Shown: positions 10,901-21,835 of the stretch, piece after piece
How positions within the stretch are numbered: position 1 is the first letter of the stretch
Layout of the letters: each line of letters starts with the position of its first letter
From: Holzapfeliella floricola DSM 23037 = JCM 16512
Lineage (GTDB): Bacteria > Bacillota > Bacilli > Lactobacillales > Lactobacillaceae
Length of the DNA: 64,000 nucleotides
Assembly: GCF_001436605.1 (NCBI RefSeq)
Contig: NZ_AYZL01000016.1
Location: 149,392-213,391, forward strand
Reading direction: 5' to 3'
The notes under the pieces: model-generated
Seen by the model: the letters and a program-made list of their open reading frames with translations, nothing else
Told to the model about the DNA's origin: nothing
The model's database searches: none
Program-made: the position numbers and the translations under genes

Positions 10901-11590
10901 ATGCTTTTAAAATCTCTTGTCTTAAAAAAAGAATTTCTAACTACAATCAATGAAAAAGCAACGCTTGAGGAAGCCTTGATTATTCTTGAAGAATCTGGTT
11001 ACCGTTGTGTACCCATTGTAGATGATTCTGGTAAAATATTCCGAGGTAATATCTATAAAATGCACATTTATCGCCATAAATCTCGTGGTGGTGATATGAC
11101 ATTACCAGTTACTCACCTACTTAAAAATGCGACAAAAACAATTCAAGTAAATTCACCTTTCTTCCAAATCTTTTTCAATATTAAGGACCTACCTTACATT
11201 GCTGTTTTAGATGAAGAAAACCATTTTTATGGCATCTTAACTCATGCAAAATTATTGAGCATGCTATCAGATGCTTGGAACATTCATGTTGGAAGTTACG
11301 TGTTAACTATTTTGTCAGCTGGTGAACAAGGTGAACTAGCCAAAATGACCAAAATTGTTTCAAAATATTGTTCAATCGCGGGTTGTGTTGTGCTAGACGC
11401 TAACAAAAATGATTTAATCAGAAGAACTTTGATTACATTACCTGCTGGGATTACAACTGATAAACTAGATATCATTATTGATAAACTAGAGAAAAAAGGA
11501 TTCGCTGTACCAAGTGTTGAGGACCTTCAAACTGGTCAAACAATTCGTGACAATGAAATTTCACCTGATGAAATTACAGAAGATAATTAA
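10901..11590 (+). CDS. cbpB: CBS-domain protein, CbpB-like (putative c-di-AMP sensor)
   Basis: The 229-residue protein has two CBS repeats in the first 130 residues (ATLEEALIILEESGYRCVPI, then the second ending in LPYIAVLDEENHFYGILTH). A C-terminal ACT-like fold follows at about 140-215. This CBS-ACT layout is that of CbpB-type proteins in lactic acid bacteria; related CbpB/YkuL proteins bind c-di-AMP and link it to the (p)ppGpp response. The start was chosen at the ATG after AAAGGAG, not at an upstream in-frame ATG lacking a ribosome site. Ligand binding is inferred from the family. Confidence 0.75.
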   Translation: MLLKSLVLKKEFLTTINEKATLEEALIILEESGYRCVPIVDDSGKIFRGNIYKMHIYRHKSRGGDMTLPVTHLLKNATKTIQVNSPFFQIFFNIKDLPYIAVLDEENHFYGILTHAKLLSMLSDAWNIHVGSYVLTILSAGEQGELAKMTKIVSKYCSIAGCVVLDANKNDLIRRTLITLPAGITTDKLDIIIDKLEKKGFAVPSVEDLQTGQTIRDNEISPDEITEDN

Positions 11591-11625
11591 AAAATCGCCT
11601 AGAAATTACTCTAGGCGATTTTTTT
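11591..11625. terminator. Bidirectional terminator between cbpB and mazF
   Basis: A 12-bp stem (AAAATCGCCTAG / CTAGGCGATTTT) with an 8-base loop has T runs on both strands. It sits between the convergent cbpB and mazF genes. Confidence 0.9.
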
Positions 11626-11629
11626 ATGT

Positions 11630-12010
11630 TTATTTCACTTTAACTTTTCTTGAAAATGATGGACTTTCAAGACCAATACTAATTGATAGTGCGTGGTTAA
11701 CTTCATCCATTTTATCATCTGAAAGTTCAGCAACCAGATCTTTTAACCTTGTTTTGTCAATTGTTCGGATTTGTTCAAGTAAAATGACCGAAGGATAGTC
11801 AATTTTGCCTTGCGGTTCAAAAGCAATATGTGTTGGCATTTTTGGTTTTTGAATCCTTGTCGTAATTGCTGCGACAATAACTGTTGGGCTATAGCGATTT
11901 CCAATATCATTTTGAATAATCAAAACCGGCCTAAGTCCACCCTGCTCACTACCTACAACAGGTGACAGTTCGGCATAGTAAACATCCCCCCGTTTGATAT
12001 GTTTAGACAT
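11630..12010 (-). CDS. mazF: MazF/PemK-family mRNA interferase toxin (EndoA)
   Basis: The 126-residue protein is a MazF-family endoribonuclease of the EndoA (NdoA) type encoded next to alr in many Firmicutes. It has the start [24 protein letters not shown] and the later conserved segment [16 protein letters not shown]. The Arg of GLRPVLI and the Thr-rich AAITTRI segment contribute to the fold and active site. It lies 39 bases after its antitoxin gene. The enzyme cleaves RNA at short sequence-specific sites; the target of this one cannot be read from the sequence. Confidence 0.92.
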   Translation of the reverse strand: MSKHIKRGDVYYAELSPVVGSEQGGLRPVLIIQNDIGNRYSPTVIVAAITTRIQKPKMPTHIAFEPQGKIDYPSVILLEQIRTIDKTRLKDLVAELSDDKMDEVNHALSISIGLESPSFSRKVKVK

Positions 12011-12049
12011 CTTAATCTTCCTTTGCTTTTATTACCGTTGGGTTGGGGA

Positions 12050-12295
12050 CTATAATTCAGCATCTAGTTCTTGTTCACAAGCATCAAACTCGTGACAAAT
12101 TTCACGATTAATCTCACCCATCTGTTGATAACCTCTCGCAAATTCTGAAACAACTGGTTCATGGTTTGCCAAGTATTCCTCAATGGCTAACCGCACAAAT
12201 TTGTCGTTACTCATTTGATGAGAATCGCAATAAATATTCATTGCACTTTGCCAAGATTGATTAACTTCAATCGAAATAGCACGTGTATCCGACAT
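12050..12295 (-). CDS. mazE: MazE-type antitoxin (EndoAI-like)
   Basis: This small protein (81 residues from the chosen start) has a ribbon-helix-helix-like N-terminus (AISIEVNQSWQSAMNIYC) and an acidic C-terminus ending CEQELDAEL, which would wrap the toxin. Three consecutive ATG codons are available; the third is spaced best (7 bases) from the AAAAGGAG site. It sits between alr and mazF, the usual order of the endoAI-endoA module. Confidence 0.85.
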   Translation of the reverse strand: MSDTRAISIEVNQSWQSAMNIYCDSHQMSNDKFVRLAIEEYLANHEPVVSEFARGYQQMGEINREICHEFDACEQELDAEL

Positions 12296-12308
12296 CATCA
12301 TACTCCTT

Positions 12309-13451
12309 TTACTCCGATTCTATACTGTTATGGTATACCCTTTTAAGTCGTGGCGTCAAACCACAAATCACCTCATAGTGAATCGTATCTATATAATTAG
12401 CAACGGCTGTCACACTGTTTGGCTCATTTGGATTGTCAGAAATCAAAGTCACCCGTGTTCCAACATCGTAAGGCTTAGATAATTTAACCATGAATTGATC
12501 CATACAAACACGTCCAACAATCGGACAATACTCATCTCCAACTTTAACTTTGAATCCTTGCATTTTTCGCGACCAACCATCAGCATAGCCAACCGGAATT
12601 GTCCCAATCCACTGACTTTTTTCAGCTTTATAGGTAGCACCATAACTCACACCCATTTCCGGCGTGATTTCTTTAACAAAAACCAACTCACTTGTCAGTG
12701 ATAATGCAGGTGATAAATCATACGGCAAATCCAAATCCTTGGCACTAGGACTACTTGATGGATTTAGCCCATATAGCCCAATTCCTATTCTAACCATATT
12801 GCCATGAATATTATGGTGAAACAGACTCGTAGCACTATTAGTCATATGAATATATTTTGGTTTAAGATTAAATTTATCTTTAACCGCATTAAATCGGCTC
12901 ACTTGGTAATTGAAATAACTATCGTCTGCCTCATCAGCAGTTGCAAAGTGAGTAAATAGGCCCTCAACTTCAAAAGCGGTTTGATGATTTGTTAAAAAAG
13001 ACTCAATTTCAGGCATTTGACTAGCATCCATAAATCCAATGCGTCCCATACCTGAATCAACAGCTAAATGGATTTTAAGTTGTTGCGTTGATTTAAGATA
13101 AGTTGTCGCTTGTTTTAACCAGTTAAGATTACCTACAGGCAATGAAATATCATACTCAACAGCTAATGGTGCCAAGCTAGAATCTTGGATACCTAATACT
13201 AAAATCGGGCATAAAATTCCTTGTTGTCTTAGTTCAAGTGCCTCATCAATCATTGCTACGCAAAGCCCTTTGGCCCCTGCTTGTAAAATAGCTTGAGCAA
13301 CCGGAACCATACCATGGCCATATCCGTTAGCTTTTACAACGCCAAATACATCAACATCTGTATTAAAAGATTCAATTTGTCGTTTAACGTTTTGTTTAAT
13401 TGCTTCAAGATTAACATTCACTTGTGCGTGTCGATTAGTTGCAATTATCAT
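12309..13451 (-). CDS. alr: Alanine racemase
   Basis: Alr interconverts L- and D-alanine with PLP, supplying D-Ala for peptidoglycan and teichoic acids. The PLP lysine lies in VVKANGYGHG near residue 43, and the catalytic tyrosine in GVSYGATY near residue 270. The 380-residue length is normal. The gene overlaps the end of acpS by 17 bases and is followed by mazE after 13 bases. Confidence 0.96.
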   Translation of the reverse strand: MIIATNRHAQVNVNLEAIKQNVKRQIESFNTDVDVFGVVKANGYGHGMVPVAQAILQAGAKGLCVAMIDEALELRQQGILCPILVLGIQDSSLAPLAVEYDISLPVGNLNWLKQATTYLKSTQQLKIHLAVDSGMGRIGFMDASQMPEIESFLTNHQTAFEVEGLFTHFATADEADDSYFNYQVSRFNAVKDKFNLKPKYIHMTNSATSLFHHNIHGNMVRIGIGLYGLNPSSSPSAKDLDLPYDLSPALSLTSELVFVKEITPEMGVSYGATYKAEKSQWIGTIPVGYADGWSRKMQGFKVKVGDEYCPIVGRVCMDQFMVKLSKPYDVGTRVTLISDNPNEPNSVTAVANYIDTIHYEVICGLTPRLKRVYHNSIESE

Positions 13452-13803
13452 TTAAATCCTCCAAAATAACTTGTGATATCACATCAGTGTGCGAGTGAGA
13501 GATAGAAACGTGGATTATTTTTGTAAAATTTTTTACTGTCGTAATTGGTTTTCCCAATTTATTGTTAAGTGTTTCAATATCTTTAAGTCTCACTTTGCCT
13601 ATTCCTGTCCCATAAGCTTTTGAAAAAGATTCTTTAACAGAAAATCTCCCTGCTAAATACCGAATCTTTTCTTTTTCTGTACAGGTTGCAAATTTTTTAT
13701 ATTCATTCACTGTTAATACTCGTTCTGCAAAACGGGCATTATTTTGATAAGCTTGTTCGATTCTTTTCAACGGAGTAATATCGACGCCTAATCCAATAAT
13801 CAT
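13435..13803 (-). CDS. acpS: Holo-[acyl-carrier-protein] synthase AcpS
   Basis: AcpS transfers 4'-phosphopantetheine from CoA to apo-ACP. The 122-residue protein begins MIIGLGVDI with the metal-binding Asp, and the second signature Glu lies in RFSVKESFSKAYGTG. This ATG was chosen because it follows AAGGAAGG by 10 bases and gives the conserved N-terminus; an in-frame extension of 11 residues has no support. It heads the acpS-alr-mazEF cluster. Confidence 0.93.
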   Translation of the reverse strand: MIIGLGVDITPLKRIEQAYQNNARFAERVLTVNEYKKFATCTEKEKIRYLAGRFSVKESFSKAYGTGIGKVRLKDIETLNNKLGKPITTVKNFTKIIHVSISHSHTDVISQVILEDLNDNCN

Positions 13804-13842
13804 TTTTGCAAAACCTTCCTTCTTGCACAAACTCAATATTAA

Positions 13843-13876
13843 AAAAAGAATTGGAAATAACTCCCAATTCTTTTTT
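13843..13876 (-). terminator. Terminator after cshA
   Basis: A stem of AAAAAAGAATTGG type pairing with CCAATTCTTTTTT, with a 9-base loop, lies next to the cshA stop codon and is followed by a T run on the minus strand. It separates murF-cshA from acpS-alr. Confidence 0.85.
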
Positions 13877-13878
13877 GA

Positions 13879-15459
13879 TTATTTTTTACGGATTGTAAAG
13901 TTACCGCTTTTTGAACTATTTTGGTTTCTTGAACCGTTTTTGTTACCGCCATTACCGTTACGACGTTCGCCACCACGATTACGGTCACGATCGCTATTGC
14001 TACGACGACGATCTCCATTGTTGTTACGACGGTCTCCGCTACGACCACGATCATTATTACGGCGACGGCCACCACCGCCATTGCCATTACGACGACCATT
14101 ACCGCCACGGCCACCACGTCCGCCACGACCATTTTTATTAGGTAGTGGACGTTCTGATGTAAGTTTTACTGGAATATCTGAAGGATCTTTAGTTACTTCT
14201 TTTAGTAATGCAGAAACTAATTCTTTTGCATCATGTGAAGCTAATAAATCTTCAGCACTTTGTTCATATTTAGATAGTTGATCAGTTTTGCCTAGTAATG
14301 ATTTTACATGGTCAACTGATTTTTCTAATTGACCCTTGAAAGCTTCTTGCTTAGTTGGTGGATTTAACGGTAGCATTTTTTTCTTAGTCAAGTTTTCAAT
14401 AGAACGCAAGTATGATTCTTCATTTGCTGATACAAATGTCACACTCACACCAGTTTTTCCAGCACGTCCTGTTCTACCGATACGGTGAACATAACTTTCT
14501 GGATCTTGTGGGATATCGTAGTTGTAAACATGGGTTACACCTGAAACATCTAATCCACGAGCAGCAACGTCAGTTGCAACTAGGATGTCAAGTTTACCAC
14601 CTTTAAATTGACGTAATACAGACATACGTTTTTGCTGTGATAAATCACCATGAATACCTTCAGCATTAAATCCACGTAGTTGTAACCCTTTTGTCAATTC
14701 ATCAACACGACGTTTAGTACGTCCAAATAACACAGTTAAATCTGGATTTTGAATTTCAAACAGTCTTGTCATGATATCAAATTTTTCAAATTCTTTGCTT
14801 CGAACAAAGTATTGATCAATTAAATCAGCTGTTATATTTTTTGATTTTACTTGCACAATTTCAGGGTCTTGCATGAATTTTTCTGCAATTCGCATGATTG
14901 GTTTTGGCATTGTTGCTGAGAATAGTAAAGTTTGGTGCTTACTTGGAACATTGCTCAAGATGCTTTCAATATCTTCCACAAATCCCATGTCTAGCATTTC
15001 ATCAGCTTCATCTAACACAACGTGTTGAACTTGACTTAAATCAACTGTGCGACGTTTAATATGGTCAAGCAGACGTCCTGGAGTACCTACCAAGATATCA
15101 GGTGCTTGTTTTAGTGAACGAATTTGACGTGAAATGTCTGATCCACCATAAACCACTTGTACACGCGCTTTGTTATCACGACCTAAGCGATAAAGTTCTT
15201 CTTGAGTTTGGATTGCTAATTCACGAGTTGGTGAGATAACAATAGCTTGTACTCTACCTGCATGAGGTGTTAGTTCTTGTAGTACAGGTAAACCAAATGC
15301 AGCTGTTTTACCTGTACCTGTTTGAGCTTGGCCTATAACATCTTTTCCTTCTAATACCAAAGGAATTGTTTGGGCTTGGATTGGTGTTGCTTCTTCAAAT
15401 CCAGCACGCTTAATCGATTGTAGTATATCCGAGTTCAAATTTAATTCATCAAATTTCAA
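13879..15459 (-). CDS. cshA: DEAD-box RNA helicase CshA
   Basis: CshA unwinds RNA in cold adaptation, ribosome assembly and mRNA decay. The 526-residue protein has the Q motif, Walker A AQTGTGKT near 50, DEAD near 152, SAT near 182 and [13 protein letters not shown] near 330. It ends in a long Arg-Gly-Asn-rich RNA-binding tail from about residue 440. The start is a TTG directly downstream of AGGAGG; upstream in-frame codons would run through that ribosome site. It follows murF closely, as in lactobacilli and enterococci. Confidence 0.95.
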   Translation of the reverse strand: MKFDELNLNSDILQSIKRAGFEEATPIQAQTIPLVLEGKDVIGQAQTGTGKTAAFGLPVLQELTPHAGRVQAIVISPTRELAIQTQEELYRLGRDNKARVQVVYGGSDISRQIRSLKQAPDILVGTPGRLLDHIKRRTVDLSQVQHVVLDEADEMLDMGFVEDIESILSNVPSKHQTLLFSATMPKPIMRIAEKFMQDPEIVQVKSKNITADLIDQYFVRSKEFEKFDIMTRLFEIQNPDLTVLFGRTKRRVDELTKGLQLRGFNAEGIHGDLSQQKRMSVLRQFKGGKLDILVATDVAARGLDVSGVTHVYNYDIPQDPESYVHRIGRTGRAGKTGVSVTFVSANEESYLRSIENLTKKKMLPLNPPTKQEAFKGQLEKSVDHVKSLLGKTDQLSKYEQSAEDLLASHDAKELVSALLKEVTKDPSDIPVKLTSERPLPNKNGRGGRGGRGGNGRRNGNGGGGRRRNNDRGRSGDRRNNNGDRRRSNSDRDRNRGGERRNGNGGNKNGSRNQNSSKSGNFTIRKK

Positions 15460-15487
15460 AAAATATCCTCCTAATTTGGCTACTTTT

Positions 15488-16864
15488 TTATAAAAGTGCC
15501 TGTAAAACTTCACTCAAATGCAACCCATGACTGCCTTTTAATAAAACAAGGTCACCTGCATGAATAGTTGCTTGTAAATCCTGAATCAGTTGTTGCTTAT
15601 GATCAATATCATAGTAGTGCAAGTTAGTTTCAGGATAAATTTTGATTAGCTGACTATATAAATTAGCCATTAACGGCCCATATAAGTAAACCTGGTTAAT
15701 GGCGTCTTTTGAAAACGCGGTCACAAGGTTAGCGTGTAATTCTGGGCCTTGTTCACCCAATTCAAGCATATCAGCTAACACAACAATGCGTTGGTTAGTT
15801 TCATCAACTAATGAAACGTTAGAAAAAGCACTCAACGAAGCTCTAGTAGCAGTCGGATTAGAGTTATAAATATCACTCATAATCTCTTCTCCTGCATCGC
15901 CTTCTAACCATTGCATACGATCTTTAGTCAAATTAAAATGACTTAAAGCATTTTGCATATTTGAAGGTTCTATTTGTAATACCTCACCTACAGAAATCGC
16001 AGCTAATGCGTTAGACACATTATGGTTCCCAATTACAGGTAAAGTAAAGTTAATATCTTCATCAAGGTTAGTTTGAAACTTCATTTGCTTTTGCTTTGTT
16101 TCAACATTTGTTGCATAAAGATGATTGGTATTTTCAAAACCAAACGTTAATTTATCTTGTTCAATGTTTTGAGCCAAGTTGTTAAGTAAAGGCTCATCAC
16201 CGTTATAAATTAAGTAACCATCTTCTTTTAAGTATGAAGTAATTTCCATTTTGGCTTGCGCGATTTTTTCACGTGTTCCAAAAAATTCAAGATGCGCTTC
16301 TCCTATCATCGTAATCACAGCAACATCTGGAGAGACGATTTGGCTAAGTTGAGTTAGCTGACCTGGACGGTCCATCCCCATTTCACACACTAACATTTCG
16401 GTATTAATCTTCATATTCAAAATGGTCATGGGTACACCAAGCTCATTGTTAAAGTTACCTTCTGTTGCATGCACGTTAAACTGTGTCGACAAAACATCAC
16501 GAATCATATCTTTTGTTGTCGTTTTTCCATTGCTACCTGTTACAGCAACAACTTTTGGATTAACTTTTTGTAAATAATATTTCGCTAATTTTTGAAGAGC
16601 TGCCAGACAATCATCCACTCTTAAAACAGCTAGTCCCAAATTTTCAGGGATTTCATGGTCTGTTTGCCAAAGTGTTGCAATTGCACCAGAATCTTTAGCA
16701 GCAAATACAAAATCATGACCATCTCGCTCACCAATAATTGGCACGAATAACGCATTTACGTTAATTAGACGACTATCAAATTGTACCTCTGTGATTTCAA
16801 CATCCTGGTTGGAATCAATTGTTGCATCGATTGCTTTAGCAATCTCTGAAAGCATCATTTTCAT
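15488..16864 (-). CDS. murF: UDP-MurNAc-tripeptide D-Ala-D-Ala ligase MurF
   Basis: MurF adds D-Ala-D-Ala to the UDP-MurNAc-tripeptide, the last cytoplasmic step of the pentapeptide precursor. The 458-residue protein has the ATP-binding loop [13 protein letters not shown] near residue 110, the central Mur-ligase domain, and the C-terminal segment [14 protein letters not shown]. The start is preceded by an AGGAG site. It shares a transcript with cshA and is divergent from the MFS gene. Confidence 0.96.
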   Translation of the reverse strand: MKMMLSEIAKAIDATIDSNQDVEITEVQFDSRLINVNALFVPIIGERDGHDFVFAAKDSGAIATLWQTDHEIPENLGLAVLRVDDCLAALQKLAKYYLQKVNPKVVAVTGSNGKTTTKDMIRDVLSTQFNVHATEGNFNNELGVPMTILNMKINTEMLVCEMGMDRPGQLTQLSQIVSPDVAVITMIGEAHLEFFGTREKIAQAKMEITSYLKEDGYLIYNGDEPLLNNLAQNIEQDKLTFGFENTNHLYATNVETKQKQMKFQTNLDEDINFTLPVIGNHNVSNALAAISVGEVLQIEPSNMQNALSHFNLTKDRMQWLEGDAGEEIMSDIYNSNPTATRASLSAFSNVSLVDETNQRIVVLADMLELGEQGPELHANLVTAFSKDAINQVYLYGPLMANLYSQLIKIYPETNLHYYDIDHKQQLIQDLQATIHAGDLVLLKGSHGLHLSEVLQALL

Positions 16865-16909
16865 TTAAAAACTCCTGAACTAGTGAAAAATAAAAATTGC
16901 ACATCGTTT

Positions 16910-16915
16910 ATTATA
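16910..16915 (-). promoter_or_regulatory. -10 box for murF-cshA
   Basis: The minus strand reads TATAAT about 46 bases upstream of murF. The -35 region is weak, so the call rests on the -10 consensus and position. Confidence 0.45.
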
Positions 16916-16957
16916 CTGCGTTTAGTAAGTAATTAAAAGAACTATCTCACTTTAGTG

Positions 16958-16987
16958 TTGTTATTTGTCTAATAAAAGCAGTAGAAT
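16958..16987 (+). promoter_or_regulatory. Promoter for the PmrA-like MFS gene
   Basis: TTGTTA and TAGAAT are separated by 18 bases and lie about 35 bases before the start codon, with an AGAGGAGG ribosome site following. Confidence 0.5.
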
Positions 16988-17022
16988 AGTACTATTAATT
17001 ATTTCAAAGAGGAGGATTATAA

Positions 17023-18252
17023 ATGTCTGAGAGTCTGACACAATCCTATGACCCTAACTGGCGACGAAATCTTAAAGTCTTGTGGTTTGGTTGTTTCATG
17101 GTAGGAATGGGATTTAGCATTATCGTGCCGTTTATGAGTTTATATATCGACACACTAGGAAATTTTTCACAATCTCAACTAAGTTTTTGGAGTGGTATTA
17201 CCATTTCATCTACATTTTTAGTTATGGCGCTGGTTTCTCCTATTTGGGGTAAATTAGCTGACACTAAGGGACGCCGTTTGATGCTGCTGCGCGCATCTCT
17301 TGGGATGAGCATCATCATTGCTTTAATGGGGCTTGTCTCAAATGTTCAACAACTTGTTATTTTAAGGCTTTTACAAGGTGTTTTTTCAGGTTATGTCAGT
17401 AATGCTAATGCGTTAATTGCAACTACTGTGCCTAAAGAAAAATCTGGACAAGCACTGGGAACACTAACAACAGGTGTTGTCTCTGGAACTCTACTGGGGC
17501 CTTTATTTGGTGGCGTTATCGCACAAGCTTTTTCATATCGCGTTACTTTTTTTATTACCGGAACATTGTTGTTTATCGTCTTTTTCTTAACTATATTTTT
17601 GGTTAAGGAAGATTTCAAACCCATTTCACAAGAACAAAGAAAATTGAATATTCGTAAAATATTCCAAAACCTCCCTTATCCAAAATTAATCTTGGGAATG
17701 TTTGTTACCACGTTAATTATTCAAGCTTCAAATAACTCTGTTAATCCAATACTGAGTCTATATGTTAAACAATTACTTAATAACGGTAGCGCTGTAGCTA
17801 TTGTCAGTGGAGTTGTTGCGGCACTTCCGGGAGTGGCTACTTTGATTGCTGCACCTTTATTTGGACGACTGGGGGATAAAATCGGAACCCAAAAAATCCT
17901 AATTGGTGGCATTATTTTTGCCCTAATCCTCTACATTCCTCAAGCTTTCGTTCAAAATGTCTGGCAACTAGGTCTATTAAGGTTACTAGTTGGTTTCTCT
18001 GATGCCGCCATGCTTCCGCAAGTTCAGACACTACTTGCTAAATATTCACCACACGAAGTATCAGGGAGAATATTTAGCTATAACCAATCCTTTCAAGCCA
18101 TGGGTAATGTTGCAGGACCCTTGATTGGATCGTTTGTTTCAAGTAGCTTAGGCTATCCAGGTGTCTTTTTATCAACTAGTCTGTTGGTTCTTGTCAACCT
18201 AATCTGGGTAACAATTAATACTCGTGAACTTCGTCATGACCAATCAAAGTAA
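17023..18252 (+). CDS. MFS multidrug efflux transporter (DHA1, PmrA/MdtG-like)
   Basis: The 409-residue protein is predicted to have 12 transmembrane helices in two six-helix halves, with the MFS motif A version GKLADTKGRRLML between helices 2 and 3 and a repeat GRLGDKIGTQK in the second half. The motif C region GVVSGTLLGPLFGG marks a drug:H+ antiporter. It resembles PmrA/NorA-like exporters; the substrate cannot be read from the sequence. It is monocistronic and divergent from murF. Confidence 0.85.
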   Translation: MSESLTQSYDPNWRRNLKVLWFGCFMVGMGFSIIVPFMSLYIDTLGNFSQSQLSFWSGITISSTFLVMALVSPIWGKLADTKGRRLMLLRASLGMSIIIALMGLVSNVQQLVILRLLQGVFSGYVSNANALIATTVPKEKSGQALGTLTTGVVSGTLLGPLFGGVIAQAFSYRVTFFITGTLLFIVFFLTIFLVKEDFKPISQEQRKLNIRKIFQNLPYPKLILGMFVTTLIIQASNNSVNPILSLYVKQLLNNGSAVAIVSGVVAALPGVATLIAAPLFGRLGDKIGTQKILIGGIIFALILYIPQAFVQNVWQLGLLRLLVGFSDAAMLPQVQTLLAKYSPHEVSGRIFSYNQSFQAMGNVAGPLIGSFVSSSLGYPGVFLSTSLLVLVNLIWVTINTRELRHDQSK

Positions 18253-18260
18253 TTCAACAT

Positions 18261-18298
18261 AAAAAAACACGCTCTTAAAATAAGAACGTGTTTTTTTA
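18261..18298. terminator. Bidirectional terminator between MFS gene and rpmE2
   Basis: A stem of about 16 bp with one C-A mismatch is flanked by A and T runs, so it can act on both strands between the two convergent genes. Confidence 0.85.
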
Positions 18299-18307
18299 TT
18301 ATCAGAA

Positions 18308-18553
18308 TTAACCTTGGATACCGTATTTTTTGTTGAAACGGTCCACACGACCATCTGCTTGAGTAAATTTTTGTTTACCTGTGTAGAATGGGTGTGAGTC
18401 TGATGTGATTTCCATACGAATTAGAGGGTATGTTTGACCTTCAAATTCAACAGTTTCATCAGAATGTTTTGTTGAACCAGAAACAAATTTAAAACCTGTT
18501 GCTGAATCCATAAATACGACTTGATGGTATTCTGGGTGAATGCTTTTTTTCAT
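18308..18553 (-). CDS. rpmE2: Ribosomal protein L31, type B (zinc-independent)
   Basis: The 81-residue protein is L31 of the C-minus type B form: it lacks the zinc-binding CxxC pair and has the longer sequence with [13 protein letters not shown] and [11 protein letters not shown]31 bridges the ribosomal subunits at the central protuberance. The gene has its own promoter and an unusual leader hairpin just before the AAAGGAG ribosome site. Confidence 0.95.
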   Translation of the reverse strand: MKKSIHPEYHQVVFMDSATGFKFVSGSTKHSDETVEFEGQTYPLIRMEITSDSHPFYTGKQKFTQADGRVDRFNKKYGIQG

Positions 18554-18572
18554 AGCTTATTTCTCCTTTGCC

Positions 18573-18593
18573 CTAGTTTGTCTGCCAAACTAG
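18573..18593 (-). promoter_or_regulatory. Leader hairpin in rpmE2 5' UTR
   Basis: A perfect 8-bp stem (CTAGTTTG / CAAACTAG) with a 5-base loop lies in the leader, ending 8 bases before the ribosome site. There is no T run after it, so it is not a terminator. It could be an autoregulatory site for L31; that is inference. Confidence 0.55.
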
Positions 18594-18614
18594 AGATAAT
18601 TATTACAACAATAA

Positions 18615-18643
18615 ATATTAACATCTCTTAAAAAAAATTGCAA
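18615..18643 (-). promoter_or_regulatory. Promoter for rpmE2
   Basis: On the minus strand TTGCAA and TAATAT are separated by 17 bases, about 60 bases before the rpmE2 start. Confidence 0.6.
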
Positions 18644-18654
18644 AACATCTTTTA

Positions 18655-19923
18655 CTATTCATCTTCATAAACAGTCACGTCTGCACCCAATAATCTGAGC
18701 TTTTCTTCAACACAGTCATAACCACGTAAAATGTTATCAGCATTATGGATAACCGTTTGTCCATCAGCCATTAACCCCGCTAACATTAGAGAAGCTCCTG
18801 CACGAATCTCATCAGCAACAACTTCTGCACCAGTCAGTTTAGACCCCGGATGAATTAAAATAATGTCATTTTCAACTTTAATTTTAGCACCCATTTTGTT
18901 TAATTCGCGAATATGTTTAACACGCTTAGGGTAAATGGTATCAATCACAACACCTTCACCACTTTTAGCTGAAATCAAAAGCGGTGTGATGGGTTGTTGT
19001 AAATCAGTTGCAAACCCCGGGTAAGGCATCGTCTTGACTTGAATCATACTCAAGTCACCAGAAGGATAGACATAGATTGAATCTTCATTCACATCCATAT
19101 TAACACCCATGGCCTCGACTTTAGCTAAAAATGAATCTAAGTGTTCACTGATGATATTATGCAAACAAACGCCATCGCCAATACAAGCTGCTAAAGATAA
19201 GTATGTTCCAGCTTCAATACGGTCTGGAATGATTGTATGTGCATTTTTGGCTTCTAACTTTTCAACACCTTCAATACGAATGGTATCGGTTCCAGCACCA
19301 CGAATTTTAGCTCCCATGTTATTTAAGAAAGTTGCTAAATCAATGATTTCTGGTTCTTTTGCAGCATTTTCTAAAACAGTTTTGCCTGTGGCTGTTACGG
19401 CCGCTAAAATAATGTTAACGGTTGCCCCTACAGAAGTCATATCTAGTGTGATATGAGCGCCTTTAAGACCTTCTTTGGGTGCGGATACAACGATTTCTCC
19501 AGCAATATTTTCAACTTTTGCCCCTAAACATTCCATTCCTTTAAAATGTTGATCAATTGGTCTTGGACCAATGTCATCTCCTCCAGGAAACGCAACGCTT
19601 GCACGACCAAATCTACCAAGTAAAGCGCCCATAAAATAATAAGAAGCACGTAAACTCTTGATCTTACCATGTGGTAACGGTCTCAATTCGATATTAGTTG
19701 GGTCAATGGTTAAAGTTGTTTGTTCAAAATCACTGGTAACGTTCATATCCATTAATAATGACATTAAGTTGTCAACATCTTGAATACGGGGAACAGACTC
19801 TAAGACAACGGGCGTGTGTGACAAAATAGCAGCGGGAATCAGTGCTACTGTGCTATTTTTGGCACCGCCAATGAAAACATCGCCTTTTAACGTCTTTCCG
19901 CCATTGATTATCATTTTTTTCAT
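18655..19923 (-). CDS. murA: UDP-GlcNAc 1-carboxyvinyltransferase, MurA2-type, catalytic Cys replaced by Asp
   Basis: MurA transfers enolpyruvate from PEP to UDP-GlcNAc, the first committed step of peptidoglycan synthesis. The 422-residue protein is full length and has the two-fold EPT repeat, the family Lys in GGAKNS, and the C-terminal motif [11 protein letters not shown]. The loop that normally reads PGGC(x)(I/L)G reads PGGDDIG, so residue 116, equivalent to E. coli Cys115, is Asp (codon GAT at 19576-19578). Asp at this site occurs in naturally fosfomycin-insensitive MurA enzymes. Sequence and linkage to rpmE2 and pyrG match the second (MurA2) paralog of Gram-positives. Confidence 0.93.
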   Translation of the reverse strand: MKKMIINGGKTLKGDVFIGGAKNSTVALIPAAILSHTPVVLESVPRIQDVDNLMSLLMDMNVTSDFEQTTLTIDPTNIELRPLPHGKIKSLRASYYFMGALLGRFGRASVAFPGGDDIGPRPIDQHFKGMECLGAKVENIAGEIVVSAPKEGLKGAHITLDMTSVGATVNIILAAVTATGKTVLENAAKEPEIIDLATFLNNMGAKIRGAGTDTIRIEGVEKLEAKNAHTIIPDRIEAGTYLSLAACIGDGVCLHNIISEHLDSFLAKVEAMGVNMDVNEDSIYVYPSGDLSMIQVKTMPYPGFATDLQQPITPLLISAKSGEGVVIDTIYPKRVKHIRELNKMGAKIKVENDIILIHPGSKLTGAEVVADEIRAGASLMLAGLMADGQTVIHNADNILRGYDCVEEKLRLLGADVTVYEDE

Positions 19924-20047
19924 TAGGAAGAACGTCCTTTAACTATTATTACCATGCTGTCATATAATTGATGACGCACGTTACTTTAATGTTATAAGAA
20001 AAATGCAAAAATTACAAGATATTAACAACAAGTATTACCATGGATAC

Positions 20048-20078
20048 AAAAAAAGTTGTCGAAATCGACAACTTTTTA
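20048..20078 (-). terminator. Terminator after pyrG
   Basis: On the minus strand a stem of about 13 bp (AAAAAGTTGTCGA / TCGACAACTTTTT) is followed by a T run just downstream of the pyrG stop. Confidence 0.9.
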
Positions 20079-20086
20079 ATGTAACT

Positions 20087-21715
<1,629 letters not shown>

Positions 21716-21730
21716 CTAAAAAAGTCAGGG

Positions 21731-21765
21731 AAAAACAAAAATAGCTCCCTGAATATCAGGGAGCT
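21731..21765 (-). promoter_or_regulatory. pyrG attenuator hairpin (CTP-responsive type)
   Basis: The minus strand carries a perfect hairpin, AGCTCCCTGA pairing with TCAGGGAGCT around a 3-base loop, followed by ATTTTTGTTTTT. It lies between the predicted transcription start and pyrG. The 5' arm contains CUCCC, which could pair with extra G residues added at the transcript start, as described for Bacillus subtilis pyrG. Confidence 0.8.
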
Positions 21766-21785
21766 GACGTATCTGTAAAGACGCC

Positions 21786-21822
21786 CAAAAAGTATATTAC
21801 AAGATTTAAGTTAAAAAATCAA
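21786..21822 (-). promoter_or_regulatory. pyrG promoter with GGGC start site
   Basis: On the minus strand TTGATT (21817-21822) and TAATAT (21794-21799) are exactly 17 bases apart. Seven bases after the -10 box the sequence reads GGGC, so transcription should start at position 21786. GGGC is the start sequence needed for G reiteration at low CTP. Confidence 0.75.
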
Positions 21823-21835
21823 GTTAATAATTTAA

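Noticed and set aside
11630..12295. mazEF as a mobile or defence toxin-antitoxin island
   Set aside because: The alr-linked endoAI-endoA pair is conserved core genome in Firmicutes, and no mobile features surround it.
13930..14140. Repeat-like GCC/ACG-rich stretch that could be taken for a CRISPR or tandem repeat
   Set aside because: The repeats are irregular and translate to the RGG/NGN tail of CshA, a common low-complexity RNA-binding region.
13823..14281. Long plus-strand frame rich in Arg, Pro and Leu opposite the end of cshA
   Set aside because: It is the complement of the Arg-Gly-rich tail of CshA; the biased codons keep several frames open. There is no ribosome site or recognisable domain.
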